The notes under the pieces: model-generated
What the model was told of the DNA's origin: nothing
What the model saw: only the letters and a program-made list of their open reading frames with translations
Database searches by the model: none
Made by a program: the position numbers and the translations under genes
Part shown: in pieces, positions 52,170 to 61,044 of the stretch
Layout: the number at the start of each line of letters is the position of its first letter
Position numbering within the stretch: the first letter of the stretch is position 1
Origin: an uncultured Lachnospiraceae bacterium
GTDB taxonomy: Bacteria; Bacillota; Clostridia; Lachnospirales; Lachnospiraceae
Direction: 5' to 3'
Length of the DNA stretch: 64,000 nucleotides
NCBI GenBank assembly: GCA_900551115.1
Contig: URUY01000006.1
Coordinates: 1 to 64,000 of the forward strand

Positions 52170-53762
52170 TTATATGAAATTCAGCAGATTTGTCTGCATT
52201 ACCTTACCCGTTGCCATGAGCGCCGCCTCATAAGTCAGCCCTGCGCTGGTGAGCTGTATAGCCACCTCCGTAATATCCACGTCTTCATTTTCGGATTTCA
52301 ATGTTTCAAAGGTGGTTTTCTGCGTTTTCATACGATTATCAATAAGTTCCAGCTTAGAGCTTCTGGTACCGCAGTTTGTAATTGCCAGATTATTGGCGTC
52401 TAAGTATCCCTGCATGGTAGTGATGCCTTTTTCAAACATCTTCTGCATCTTGTCCTTTGTCAGCGTCAGGGCTTTATTTACTGCGTCTAATCTTGACTGC
52501 AGGGTAGCTTTCTTTGTTTCATCTGTTTCAGTTTCCAATTCCTTTGTCAGCTTTGCGGCTACATCTTCTAAGTTCTGCACATCCTCCAGTACGCTTATTA
52601 AATCATCCGCTTCTCTTCCTATACCCGGATCAAAGCATTCGTCCGCAGTGGTATTTACACGGATAACCTGATTAAAGCCTACATCATATTCTATTACCTG
52701 TTTTTCCACATCGCTGCCTGTCAGATAATCCTGATTATAAGCAACCGTATTGCCTTTATCATCCTGTGACGTACATGCGAAATAGTGTTCCGGCCTCAAA
52801 TCGCCCTTCAGCCACTCCTTCTTTTCATAAGTAATACGGATTTCACCTTCATTTACTGTAGAGGTGGACGCTTCATCCTTATATGTCATCATTTTATTGT
52901 ATACATTCTCTCCCAAAACCATTTCCCCGGTTTCCGGAATAAAATATACAGCGTCAGGGTCACCGGCTGCCAACTCATAAGCCGTGGGCACATCATACGA
53001 ATGCACCGTGTGAATCTGTGCCGCCGGTACAATCTCTTCCGTAGTCACATTACCGTCAGCATCCTTGCCTGTTACTCTGGTAATGGAGGGAACCATTCCG
53101 TCACTTACGTTGGAATAGGCAAGTCTGATACGATGTACTTCTGTACTGGAAACATCTGCCTCTGCAATATCCATGGCGTCATAGTTGGTAGTGTTCATGT
53201 CATTTAAGTCCACGTAACTGCCGTCTGCCATCTTAGCTGTTGTCTTTACAAAGGTCATGCTGTCAATGGCATTATTATCAAGCTGCTCCGTAATCGTATA
53301 CGCAATATCTTCTGCTTTTGCAAAACCAATGGACGTATCCGTCCTGTATCCGGCAAACACATAACGTCCTGCATAGTCCACATCTGCCGTGGAATAAATC
53401 TCTTCCCCCAGCGCCTTTAACTGCTCTAAAATAATCGCTCTGTCAGAGGAAGTCAAATCACCGTTAGATCCCTTGGTACACTGGGCAATCATATTCGTAA
53501 TGATCTGAGCCGTATTTTTCAACGCGCCTTCCGTTACCTCCAGCCAGCTCTCTGCATCCGGTATGTTTTTGCTGTAATACTGTGTTGCCTCCGTAACACT
53601 GCTCCGAAGACGCAGGGCACGGATTGCCACAACCGGATCATCCGACGGCTTGTTTACTTTTTTCTGTGTGGACATCTGCGTACTCAGCTTGTCCTGCATC
53701 ACCTTGTTGTTGTTAATATTAAGCAGATTATTATTCTGCATAATTTTGTTTGTAATACGCAT
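52170..53762 (-). CDS. flgL: Flagellar hook-filament junction protein FlgL (long form)
   Basis: A 530-residue protein. The N-terminus (MRITNKIMQNNNLLNINNNK, KVNKPSDDPVVAIRALRLRS) and C-terminus (ITEVAIQLTSAGLTYEAALMATGKVMQTNLLNFI) are the usual FlgL helices that pack into the filament axis. The middle of about 350 residues is a beta-rich insertion, larger than the ~300-residue standard FlgL. It connects the FlgK junction to flagellin. It lies 30 bp after the second flgK paralogue. Confidence 0.94.
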   Translation of the reverse strand: MRITNKIMQNNNLLNINNNKVMQDKLSTQMSTQKKVNKPSDDPVVAIRALRLRSSVTEATQYYSKNIPDAESWLEVTEGALKNTAQIITNMIAQCTKGSNGDLTSSDRAIILEQLKALGEEIYSTADVDYAGRYVFAGYRTDTSIGFAKAEDIAYTITEQLDNNAIDSMTFVKTTAKMADGSYVDLNDMNTTNYDAMDIAEADVSSTEVHRIRLAYSNVSDGMVPSITRVTGKDADGNVTTEEIVPAAQIHTVHSYDVPTAYELAAGDPDAVYFIPETGEMVLGENVYNKMMTYKDEASTSTVNEGEIRITYEKKEWLKGDLRPEHYFACTSQDDKGNTVAYNQDYLTGSDVEKQVIEYDVGFNQVIRVNTTADECFDPGIGREADDLISVLEDVQNLEDVAAKLTKELETETDETKKATLQSRLDAVNKALTLTKDKMQKMFEKGITTMQGYLDANNLAITNCGTRSSKLELIDNRMKTQKTTFETLKSENEDVDITEVAIQLTSAGLTYEAALMATGKVMQTNLLNFI

Positions 53763-53791
53763 ATGATTCCTCCCCGTATCAGGCTATCCTT

Positions 53792-55714
53792 TCAGACGCC
53801 TGTTTCCAAAATCAGTCTGTCATAAATTTCTGTCAGAGTCTGCACCATCTTAGATGCCAGATTGTAGCCGTTCTGGTATTTTACCAGATTAACCGCCTCT
53901 TCATCCTCGTCCACACCCGATATGGATATACGCTGATTGTCTATATTACGGCTGATATTTTCATAGTTAGTGCAAAAGGTATTGGCATTTCCGGCATTCA
54001 ATGCTACATCCGACAATACGCACTGTAAAAATTCACCTGCCTTGCTGCCGCGAAAGCTCATCTTTTCTTTATCGTTTATCATATCCTGTATTTCTTCCAG
54101 AATATCATACTGCTCCGCGCCATCGGAAACATCCTTCCTTGTTGCCAAAAGGTCTGCATCCGCCACAAGTGCTGCCAATACTGAAAAGTTCTCTGCTGTC
54201 ATCTTATAATAACTGTCATCTGACGAGCTGACTGTCATAGTTCCGTCAGTCTGTTTGTCATAGCGGAATGCATCCAGGAATTCATACTGCTCATTGCTGG
54301 TGGCCTTCTTGGCAGCAAACAAATCGTTGCCCAAATTGCCGTAGGCATCATAGCCGCTGTTTAAAATATCGTTGAATTTCTGGGAAAAAGTACGCACCCA
54401 CTCATTCATCTGCTTCATATAATAGGGAACGCCCTGATAGGATATGCTGTTGCCTATGGAGGCTGTTTTCCCTACTCTGTCATTGGTCAGGTTTTTGTCA
54501 TTTAATACATTATCCGACAAGACAAAGGTATAGGAATAGGATGGCGTTCCGCTTGCATCATAGCTGCAGGTATAGGACCAGGAATCATAATAAAACAACT
54601 GATTCCCCAAATTGATAACACCGCCCGTATCAGAAAGATTACATTTATTCAAATCCTGCAGATAGTCTCTGCCCACCTCCACCGTTACGGTATCATGGGA
54701 TTTTACATTGCCATCGGCGTCAGTAATGTCGGTTTTGCCGGTTCCGGTAATCAAACCCGTGAAATTTTCACCGTTATTGCCGTCACGCATCTCAATAAGT
54801 CCCTGCAATGAACCGCCCAATGTCTTTCCGTACATATTAAAGCTCTGTCCATCGCTCCAGTATATATCATACAGACCGTCTATGTCCGTCTGATTTACTT
54901 TTTCATAACCGGTTCTTGCCACGCATTCAAGCTGCTTGTATTCGCTGGTATCAATCAGCATCTGACCGCCGCCAATCTTGACCAAAAAACGGGATGCACC
55001 CGTTTCCCGTTCCGGATTATTGGCATCCGTAATGGGAATCTCCTGCGTCTCTATATCCACGATCTGGGAAAGCTGGTCTAACAGCACGGTCCTGCGGTCC
55101 CGCAGTTCATTTGCCTTGCTGCCGGTCAGTTCGATTACGTTTATCTGCTTATTTAAGGATGCAATTTCTCCTGCCAGAGAGTTGATTTCGTCCACCTTCA
55201 GCTTAATTTCCTGATTGACATCCTTCTGCACCTTTTCGAGGTTGCTGGACATGCCGTTAAAATACTCCGTAAGGCTTCCGGCATAGCCGATAAACTGGGC
55301 TTTCGATGTGGTGCTTCCTGCATTTTTCAGTATTGCCTGCAGACCTGTCACCGTAAACTGGTCAAATATAGTCTTGAAGCCTGTAGTGGTGCCGTCATCT
55401 GCAAAATAGGTTTCCAGCTGGGACATATAATACTGTTTGATGCTGTATTCACCAAGATTGGTATTGGCTTCCCAGTACTTGTTGTCATAAAATTCGTCCC
55501 TAATCCGTTCAATGGCGATGGTATCCACACCGGCACCGGCACAGCCGTAGGTCTGAAATACCCTTAAGGCATCACTGGCCTGCTGTACTACCTGCTGCCG
55601 GCTGTAGCCTACCGTCTGTACATTGGAAATATTGTTTGAAGTTGTATTCAGGGCCGCATTGGAAGCAAGAAGTCCCTTATATGCTATATTAAGTCCAAAA
55701 AATTGTGAAGGCAT
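53792..55714 (-). CDS. FlgK-type hook-associated protein, second paralogue
   Basis: A 640-residue FlgK-family protein. The start (SQFFGLNIAYKGLLASNAALNTTSNNISNVQTVGYSRQQ) and the end (EEAVNLVKYQNGYNLASKMVQTLTEIYDRLI) are hook-protein axial helices. The middle contains SSNLEKVQKDVNQEIKLKVDEINSLAGEIASLNKQI and a beta-rich region. It is clearly related to but different from the 552-residue FlgK upstream, which starts 15 bp before it. It may form a second junction ring or have become specialised. Confidence 0.88.
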   Translation of the reverse strand: MPSQFFGLNIAYKGLLASNAALNTTSNNISNVQTVGYSRQQVVQQASDALRVFQTYGCAGAGVDTIAIERIRDEFYDNKYWEANTNLGEYSIKQYYMSQLETYFADDGTTTGFKTIFDQFTVTGLQAILKNAGSTTSKAQFIGYAGSLTEYFNGMSSNLEKVQKDVNQEIKLKVDEINSLAGEIASLNKQINVIELTGSKANELRDRRTVLLDQLSQIVDIETQEIPITDANNPERETGASRFLVKIGGGQMLIDTSEYKQLECVARTGYEKVNQTDIDGLYDIYWSDGQSFNMYGKTLGGSLQGLIEMRDGNNGENFTGLITGTGKTDITDADGNVKSHDTVTVEVGRDYLQDLNKCNLSDTGGVINLGNQLFYYDSWSYTCSYDASGTPSYSYTFVLSDNVLNDKNLTNDRVGKTASIGNSISYQGVPYYMKQMNEWVRTFSQKFNDILNSGYDAYGNLGNDLFAAKKATSNEQYEFLDAFRYDKQTDGTMTVSSSDDSYYKMTAENFSVLAALVADADLLATRKDVSDGAEQYDILEEIQDMINDKEKMSFRGSKAGEFLQCVLSDVALNAGNANTFCTNYENISRNIDNQRISISGVDEDEEAVNLVKYQNGYNLASKMVQTLTEIYDRLILETGV

Positions 55715-55728
55715 TCATCTTTCCCCCT

Positions 55729-57387
55729 TTACATTGCCAGTGTATTTATCACATGCTCTAACATTTCACTGATAACATTGATATACCGGCTGGCTGCATT
55801 GTAGGCATTTTGGAATTTAATCATGCTGGAAAGCTCTTCATCAGAAGATACGCCTACAATCTGTTCTCTGGCTGCATCGGTTGCTTCTACCGTTGCCGCC
55901 TGATTGTCATAAATACTGTTAAACACAGCTCCGGTATTGGCCACCTGGGATACCAGATCCGTATAATAATCCACAAAAGTAGTTTTTTTCTGTACATTGG
56001 GGTTCAGGCAGTATATTTCCTCCGTAAAAGCCCCCTTCAGTGCGTTTGCCGTATCGTAATCGGCTTTGCCGTCTGCAAGCTTAAAGCTCAGCATGGAAGG
56101 CTCCTGCAGCAGATTGGCATTTACCTTCAGATTACTCAGGGTATACATGGTATCGGGGGCACTGTAGTCCTCTTCCATGTAATTCCAAATCTCGTTTCCT
56201 GCCGCATCCGTGCCTTTTACCCAGCCGTCCGTAGTCACCTTTTTAAACAGCTGCAGGGGTGAGCCGTCCTTGTCGCACATATACCCTCTCTCAGGGTCAC
56301 AGGCATCTGACAGCACCTCATTGATTTTAGTTGTGATATTATGTATCAGCTGATCAAATTCCGCCTGGATATTCATTACTACCGACTGGGAAATGCTGTC
56401 ATAATCCTTTTCAATATCAGCGTAGTTTGCCCTATGGTCACCTCTTGCAAGCAGGGTTGCCTTTAATCCGCCGATATCCGTATCCATGGTTGAGGAAATG
56501 GTCTGGTTTAAGTCAAAGACCTTTGCATAGGTAATGTCATAGCTCCTTGTTCCGTCATCCATTACGGTGTACTCGGCATTCTGCGGCCAAAAAGGTGTAT
56601 AGAAGCCTGTAGTCGCATCCTCCTGCAGACCGATTTCATAGCAGGTGCTGCCTTTTACAAAATCAGTGCCTTCTATCTGTACGGATACGTTGCCGCTGGC
56701 ATCTTCTGTATAGTTCATCCGGCACAGCTTGCCCAGTTCATCCAAAATATGGTTTCTGGTGTCCCTAAGGTCATTGGCACGTTCTACGCCGGCACATTCA
56801 ATCTTGCGAATCTGGTCGTTCAGCTCTAAAATCTGCTTACCGTATTTATTTATGGTATCCACCTGTTTTTTTACCTGCAGATTAAGACTGTCCTGATAAG
56901 CAGATAAATCACTGTATACGGAAGTGGCACGCTCCAAAAACTCAGAAGCGCGTTGCACAAGCAGTCCCTGCGTAACAGAGCTTGACGGGTCCTTTGCCAA
57001 TTCCTGTACGGAGGTCCAAAGGTTGGTAATCGAAGTTTGGAAGTCTTCGCCGTTCATTTCGCCCAGCAGTGTTTCCACTTCGCCCAAGGTTTCCGAAGAC
57101 ACTTCATAAAACATACTGCGGCCCGATTCCTTGCGGTATGTTTTGTCCAAAAAATAATCTCTCACTTGTCTGACTGCGGAAAAACTAACCCCGAGACCGT
57201 ACTGCTGATTAGACACTGCGGCGGGGTTTTTGGATATGGTAATATAATTTTTGGAAGCCAGCAGATTTTGCTGTCTTGTATAACCGGTTGTATCTATATT
57301 TGTAAGATTATGCGCCGTTGTATTGAGCGCATTCTGACCTGTCTGTAAACCGGATGCTCCTATATATAAACTTCCCATCAGTGGCAT
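55729..57387 (-). CDS. flgK: Flagellar hook-associated protein FlgK
   Basis: A 552-residue FlgK. The N-terminus GSLYIGASGLQTGQNALNTTAHNLTNIDTTGYTRQQNLL and the C-terminus SMIKFQNAYNAASRYINVISEMLEHVINTL are canonical. It forms the ring between hook and filament. It lies 71 bp after flgN and is followed by a second flgK-type gene and flgL. RBS GAGGTGATA stands before ATG. Confidence 0.95.
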   Translation of the reverse strand: MPLMGSLYIGASGLQTGQNALNTTAHNLTNIDTTGYTRQQNLLASKNYITISKNPAAVSNQQYGLGVSFSAVRQVRDYFLDKTYRKESGRSMFYEVSSETLGEVETLLGEMNGEDFQTSITNLWTSVQELAKDPSSSVTQGLLVQRASEFLERATSVYSDLSAYQDSLNLQVKKQVDTINKYGKQILELNDQIRKIECAGVERANDLRDTRNHILDELGKLCRMNYTEDASGNVSVQIEGTDFVKGSTCYEIGLQEDATTGFYTPFWPQNAEYTVMDDGTRSYDITYAKVFDLNQTISSTMDTDIGGLKATLLARGDHRANYADIEKDYDSISQSVVMNIQAEFDQLIHNITTKINEVLSDACDPERGYMCDKDGSPLQLFKKVTTDGWVKGTDAAGNEIWNYMEEDYSAPDTMYTLSNLKVNANLLQEPSMLSFKLADGKADYDTANALKGAFTEEIYCLNPNVQKKTTFVDYYTDLVSQVANTGAVFNSIYDNQAATVEATDAAREQIVGVSSDEELSSMIKFQNAYNAASRYINVISEMLEHVINTLAM

Positions 57388-57458
57388 ATTATCACCTCAC
57401 GTCACATACCACGCATATACTTTGTACATGCGTGCAGGAGTATCCTCCTGCTTCGGAC

Positions 57459-57977
57459 TTAACTTTTTGCATCAAAGCCGCCCATATCAGCACCCATTAC
57501 GTCTCCCGCATTATAGGCGCCCCTGTTATAGTTGGCTGTTTCCGGTGCCGCTTTCATAGCCTGAAGCAAATTCATGTCAAATTCTACCATTTCAAGGGAA
57601 TGGGCAATCAGTTCTTTATTCTGATTATTTACACGCTGCATATTCCCCACAACAGTCTTTAATCTGTCATGTACCTCGGCGAGCCTGCTGCTCTCCGCCG
57701 GTCTGCCCTCCAGCAACTGAACCAGATTCACCAGCTTTAAAGTATTAACATCCTTGTTCATAACGTTGGCAATATCCTTAATCACTTCTGTTCTCTTGCT
57801 CTCCAGGTGATTAATTCTGCTTACCACTGTCTGCTCTTCATCCGTGATTTGCTGTAATGCCTGTAAATCCCCGGCCACTATCACCGGGGTCTTTTTCATG
57901 GATAATCCCAATAGCTCCTCATATTCTGAGCTTTCCTGTTCCAACACGCTTATCAGATTCTCTATCAGACTTGCCAC
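57459..57977 (-). CDS. flgN: Flagellar export chaperone FlgN
   Basis: A 172-residue helical protein (SLIENLISVLEQESSEYEELLGLSMKKTPVIVAGDLQALQQITDEEQTVVSRINHLE, then LVQLLEGRPAESSRLAEVHDRLKTVV). It is a FlgN-type chaperone for FlgK and FlgL. It lies 5 bp after flgM and before flgK, the classic order. Confidence 0.9.
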   Translation of the reverse strand: MASLIENLISVLEQESSEYEELLGLSMKKTPVIVAGDLQALQQITDEEQTVVSRINHLESKRTEVIKDIANVMNKDVNTLKLVNLVQLLEGRPAESSRLAEVHDRLKTVVGNMQRVNNQNKELIAHSLEMVEFDMNLLQAMKAAPETANYNRGAYNAGDVMGADMGGFDAKS

Positions 57978-57982
57978 CGGGA

Positions 57983-58258
57983 TTACCTCACTTCTTCATA
58001 TTTTGCCAGTAATTTTTCTGCAAAGCTGCCGGCACTCACTTCATAAGTACCTGCTTTGATACCTGCTTTGATAGGAGCCGTTACGTCTTCCCTGACATCA
58101 GGGCACTCAGCAACTGCTGTCTTGGCAGTCTGGATATCCTTTCCAATGCTGCTAATCTGCACCTGGTCGGAAAGACTCGTCCCTGAGGTCTTTTTCACCT
58201 GTCCCGGCTTTTTCGTATTATAAAGCTGTTGTACCTGATTATATGCTTCGATACGCAT
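57983..58258 (-). CDS. flgM: Anti-sigma-D factor FlgM
   Basis: A 91-residue protein with the FlgM-like N-terminus (RIEAYNQVQQLYNTKK) and the C-terminal sigma-binding part (CPDVREDVTAPIKAGIKAGTYEVSAGSFAEKLLAKYEEVR). It holds sigma-D until the hook is complete. Its promoter at 58304-58330 is sigma-D-like, so it would feed back. The gene starts the minus-strand late flagellar operon and follows the RiPP terminator. Confidence 0.92.
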   Translation of the reverse strand: MRIEAYNQVQQLYNTKKPGQVKKTSGTSLSDQVQISSIGKDIQTAKTAVAECPDVREDVTAPIKAGIKAGTYEVSAGSFAEKLLAKYEEVR

Positions 58259-58303
58259 ATCTGACTCCTCCTTTCCATAAGCCTTTTCACATTCTTACTA
58301 TAT

Positions 58304-58330
58304 ATATCGTAAAAAAAAGGATGAACTTTA
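58304..58330 (-). promoter_or_regulatory. sigma-D-like promoter of the flgM operon, inside a terminator
   Basis: On the minus strand TAAA (58330-58327), a 15-bp spacer and TACGATAT (58311-58304). The -35 TAAA is in the loop of the terminator hairpin at 58312-58340. The -10 matches the GCCGATAA consensus at 5 of 8 positions, so it is weaker than the hag and flaG promoters. Confidence 0.62.
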
Positions 58331-58340
58331 GTGTTCATCC
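58312..58340 (-). terminator. Terminator of the RiPP operon
   Basis: On the minus strand GGATGAAC, loop ACTAAA and GTTCATCC are followed by eight Ts. It stands 11 bp after the stop of the E1-like gene at 58352 and separates the RiPP operon from flgM. Confidence 0.92.
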
Positions 58341-58351
58341 GAATTTTTTTC

Positions 58352-59341
58352 TTAATTGCACCCGCAGCCTACGCTCCGGTAAATATAATCCACCTGCATT
58401 GTGATATCTTCCTTTTTTATGGTAAATACCTTATTAATGGGAATCTGCGCATCCTGCAAAAGATAATACAGATTTTTGCCCTTTATATAAAAAAGCGTCC
58501 GCAGGACAAAAAAGAGCAGCAGATGATAATAGGTGCTGTCCATATAGGCATTGCCGCCCGGGTAATATTGTGAAAGGCTGCCGTCTCTCTGCATGCAGTT
58601 AAGGCAGGCGCTTTCACCGCCTGCCACCAGCGGGCCGATTACCAGCTTCTTTTTTGTCACATTCACAAACAGGCACAGCTTCTGATGCCCCACAATGTAA
58701 TCGTTTATTTTTAAAAGTGCCTCCGCGGACATGCCTGCCCCGTTGACAAAATAGACATCATCCTCATTTTCCGCCGGCTCCTCAAGCCCGGATACCACCT
58801 GTATTGCACTGTTTTCCAAAAGCAATGAAGCAAGCTCCTGCTCCCCAAACGCCGCAAAGCTGTTCATGCCGTCAGCACTGTAAGAAGCATCATAATCAAT
58901 AAATACCATTTCCTTAAAGCCATACCGCATAAGCTCCTTTGCCGCCAGAACCGTTACGCTATTGACGCCGTAAAAAAGCAGTCTTGTACCGGAAAAATCT
59001 GCATCCACGGAAAAATTGTCCGCAAAGCGGGACCGTTCCACAACCGAAAAATAATCGGCTTCCGCCAGCTCTCTTTCTGCCTGCTTTTCGCTAAGCTCCT
59101 CAAAAATATCAGGATATTTCATCAAAATTGCACCAAACCATTTAAAATACCGCTGTCCTGCAAGCCAGCAGACCTTATGGGGTCTCTTAAGCTCTTCCTT
59201 TACCGCCTCATCACAGACCCCTTCCCCTGCCTTTACCTTCAATATCACTATCTGCTGTTTTTTATCATACACGCAGACAAATTCGTCCTCCTGAAACAGT
59301 ATATAATCCGCTTTCATTTTTATGATTGCATGCTCGTCCAT
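58352..59341 (-). CDS. E1/ThiF-like TOMM cyclodehydratase partner (leader-peptide binding)
   Basis: A 329-residue protein of the ThiF/E1-like family found with YcaO enzymes. A Rossmann-like segment (LLFYGVNSVTVLAAKELMRYGFKEMVFIDYD) spans residues 121-151. GPLVAGGESACLNCMQRDGS, near residues 236-255, is the conserved signature of TOMM leader-binding proteins. A structural zinc is probably held by Cys246, Cys249, Cys326 and Cys328 (the last two in the C-terminal GCGCN). Such proteins bind the precursor leader and present it to YcaO for azoline formation. It is the last gene of the operon; its ATG has GGAGG, and the dehydrogenase gene upstream ends 8 bp earlier. Confidence 0.87.
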   Translation of the reverse strand: MDEHAIIKMKADYILFQEDEFVCVYDKKQQIVILKVKAGEGVCDEAVKEELKRPHKVCWLAGQRYFKWFGAILMKYPDIFEELSEKQAERELAEADYFSVVERSRFADNFSVDADFSGTRLLFYGVNSVTVLAAKELMRYGFKEMVFIDYDASYSADGMNSFAAFGEQELASLLLENSAIQVVSGLEEPAENEDDVYFVNGAGMSAEALLKINDYIVGHQKLCLFVNVTKKKLVIGPLVAGGESACLNCMQRDGSLSQYYPGGNAYMDSTYYHLLLFFVLRTLFYIKGKNLYYLLQDAQIPINKVFTIKKEDITMQVDYIYRSVGCGCN

Positions 59342-59349
59342 ACGTCCTC

Positions 59350-60171
59350 CTATCCTACTGCCAACACGTATAATACCTTTTTCTCCGGTTCCCTGATTCC
59401 TGCCAGCTTTTTCATGCGGGCTTCAAAAAATCCTCCAAGCGGTACCACAGACAAACCAAGGAGTCCTGCTGCCAGCATCATATTCTGCCCCATATGGCCG
59501 CATTCATCATGCATCAGCCTGTAGGACAGCGCATGATACTTCTTTTTCATAGCCTGAGGCGCACCCACAAGACATATTAGCATCTGGGCATTGTCAAAGG
59601 AAAAGCTGCCGATAGCCGTTGCAGAAACCAGCAGGTCCACCTCATCCGTATTAAACAGGCTCCCTTTTTCGATGTTCCTTGTATGTACATTGTATCTGAC
59701 ACAATAGCTTTCCGAAAACACAGCATTCTTCCCCGCTATTTTCTTTGTAGGTATCACATAAATTTCTACCGGATACAGTCTGCCGCCCGAAGGGTAGGTC
59801 TTTAAGCCGCTCTCCTTCTCATTGACGCCAAAGGAATATGCAAAATACTTTTTGATTTCCGCAGGTGTCAACGGCTCTCTGTGAAAATTCCAGGAGGTTC
59901 TCCTGTCCATAAGTGCCTGCTTTAGGGTGTATCCTTCCTCTGCCATATCGGCAAGACAGGGAACCGTATCTATTATCTCCACATTCTTTTTTTCTGCCGT
60001 ATCTATTATCCCCACACTCTCTTTTTCTGCCGTATCCTTTAGCTCATAATCCATCTTCGGCGCATGAAAGCACTGGGTTCTTGCCGTATGCTCTGCATTT
60101 AAGTGATAAAATTCATACACCCTTGCCTTTACCGATGCATCTTCCTTAAAATCCCATAAAACCTCCTGCAT
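59350..60171 (-). CDS. SagB-type azoline dehydrogenase (ThcOx family)
   Basis: A 273-residue nitroreductase-fold flavoenzyme. RRTSWNFHREPLTPAEIKKYFAYSFG and YPSGGRLYPVEIYVIPTK are SagB signatures. These FMN enzymes oxidise thiazolines or oxazolines made by YcaO to thiazoles or oxazoles. An unusual 11-residue repeat, TAEKESVGIID/TAEKKNVEIID near residue 50, comes from a 33-bp tandem duplication (59966-60031). The gene is flush with its neighbours: it starts 0 bp after the SpaB_C-type gene ends. Confidence 0.88.
   Translation of the reverse strand: MQEVLWDFKEDASVKARVYEFYHLNAEHTARTQCFHAPKMDYELKDTAEKESVGIIDTAEKKNVEIIDTVPCLADMAEEGYTLKQALMDRRTSWNFHREPLTPAEIKKYFAYSFGVNEKESGLKTYPSGGRLYPVEIYVIPTKKIAGKNAVFSESYCVRYNVHTRNIEKGSLFNTDEVDLLVSATAIGSFSFDNAQMLICLVGAPQAMKKKYHALSYRLMHDECGHMGQNMMLAAGLLGLSVVPLGGFFEARMKKLAGIREPEKKVLYVLAVG
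59966..60031. repeat. 33-bp tandem duplication inside the SagB gene
   Basis: Two adjacent 33-bp copies (59966-59998 and 59999-60031) differing at 3 positions. The duplication is in frame and adds 11 residues before the nitroreductase core. Confidence 0.9.
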
Positions 60172-61032
60172 TTACGCTCCCTCCCCGTACTTTAACAGCA
60201 CCTCTGCCATTACGCTTTCAAGCTGCGGCATGATACCCAGCCTGTTATGGTTCATATGAAGCTGGGATGCCAATATCATCCTGCAGGCCGTATCCTTATC
60301 AGGATAAGAGGTCTGACAGGCGCATATCCTCGCCATATTGTCTGCAAGGCATGCTTCCCATTCCTCATAAAAATCCACGGTTTTGTTTTTTATGCTAAAA
60401 AAACGTTCCCTGTATTGTTCCGCCAAATCCGCTGCATTCAGGATCTGGCTGCCGGAAGGTGCAAAATCCGCCCAGTAGCGCCTGTAAGCGTGCAGATAAG
60501 CCGTAAGGTTATCCAGTTTATCCGTTGCAGCGGTAAGCATGTCCAGTGAGAATACAATGCGCTTTACCAGACTGTCCCCTGCAAGCTCACGCAGCTTTAG
60601 GGCATACCGGGCAGAGCAGCAGAAAATATCCTCAGAGTATTCCATGCTTTCCCTTCCGCCGTACCGCTCATATTCCGGTTCATAGACCGCAGGATGAAAG
60701 GTTTTATCCTCTATCAGTGCTATATCCTTTACGTTTTCCTTATTTTGGGAATAAGTCCTGTAATAGGTCGTCTCATCCATCACATACAAGGGCTTATATA
60801 TTTTCAAAAAATCCGCAAAACAGGCGGACATTTCTCTTTCCACTGCTTCCTCTTTCCGGCTTCGATAACGGAATCGGATATGGTTTCCTCCCTGCCAGTA
60901 TGTAATATAGAAAAAACACTCCAAAAGCCCTTCCCTGAAAAGCTTCTCCGCCGCCGGCTTCAGATAATACACCAAAAACCTGTTATGAAAGGTTAAATCA
61001 TGTATATACATGTGAATTGCTTTCCATTCCAT
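60172..61032 (-). CDS. Thiopeptide-type / lantibiotic dehydratase C-terminal (SpaB_C) protein
   Basis: A 286-residue standalone SpaB_C domain. The N-terminal WKAIHMYIHDLTFHNRFLVYYLKP, HIRFRYRSRK (His51) and the C-terminal HMNHNRLGI (about residues 259-267) are the family's landmarks. In lantibiotics this domain eliminates glutamate from Ser/Thr to make dehydroamino acids; split forms in thiopeptides do elimination or the pyridine-forming step. The glutamylating LanB N-terminal domain is not encoded in the window. Its partner may lie beyond the right edge, or this protein acts differently in this azole system. Confidence 0.85.
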   Translation of the reverse strand: MEWKAIHMYIHDLTFHNRFLVYYLKPAAEKLFREGLLECFFYITYWQGGNHIRFRYRSRKEEAVEREMSACFADFLKIYKPLYVMDETTYYRTYSQNKENVKDIALIEDKTFHPAVYEPEYERYGGRESMEYSEDIFCCSARYALKLRELAGDSLVKRIVFSLDMLTAATDKLDNLTAYLHAYRRYWADFAPSGSQILNAADLAEQYRERFFSIKNKTVDFYEEWEACLADNMARICACQTSYPDKDTACRMILASQLHMNHNRLGIMPQLESVMAEVLLKYGEGA

Positions 61033-61044
61033 ATGCCCGCCCTT

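Noticed and set aside
58352..58372. C-terminal GCGCN of the E1-like protein considered as a RiPP core
   Set aside because: It is the end of a long domain protein; the CxC fits the family's structural zinc site together with C246 and C249.
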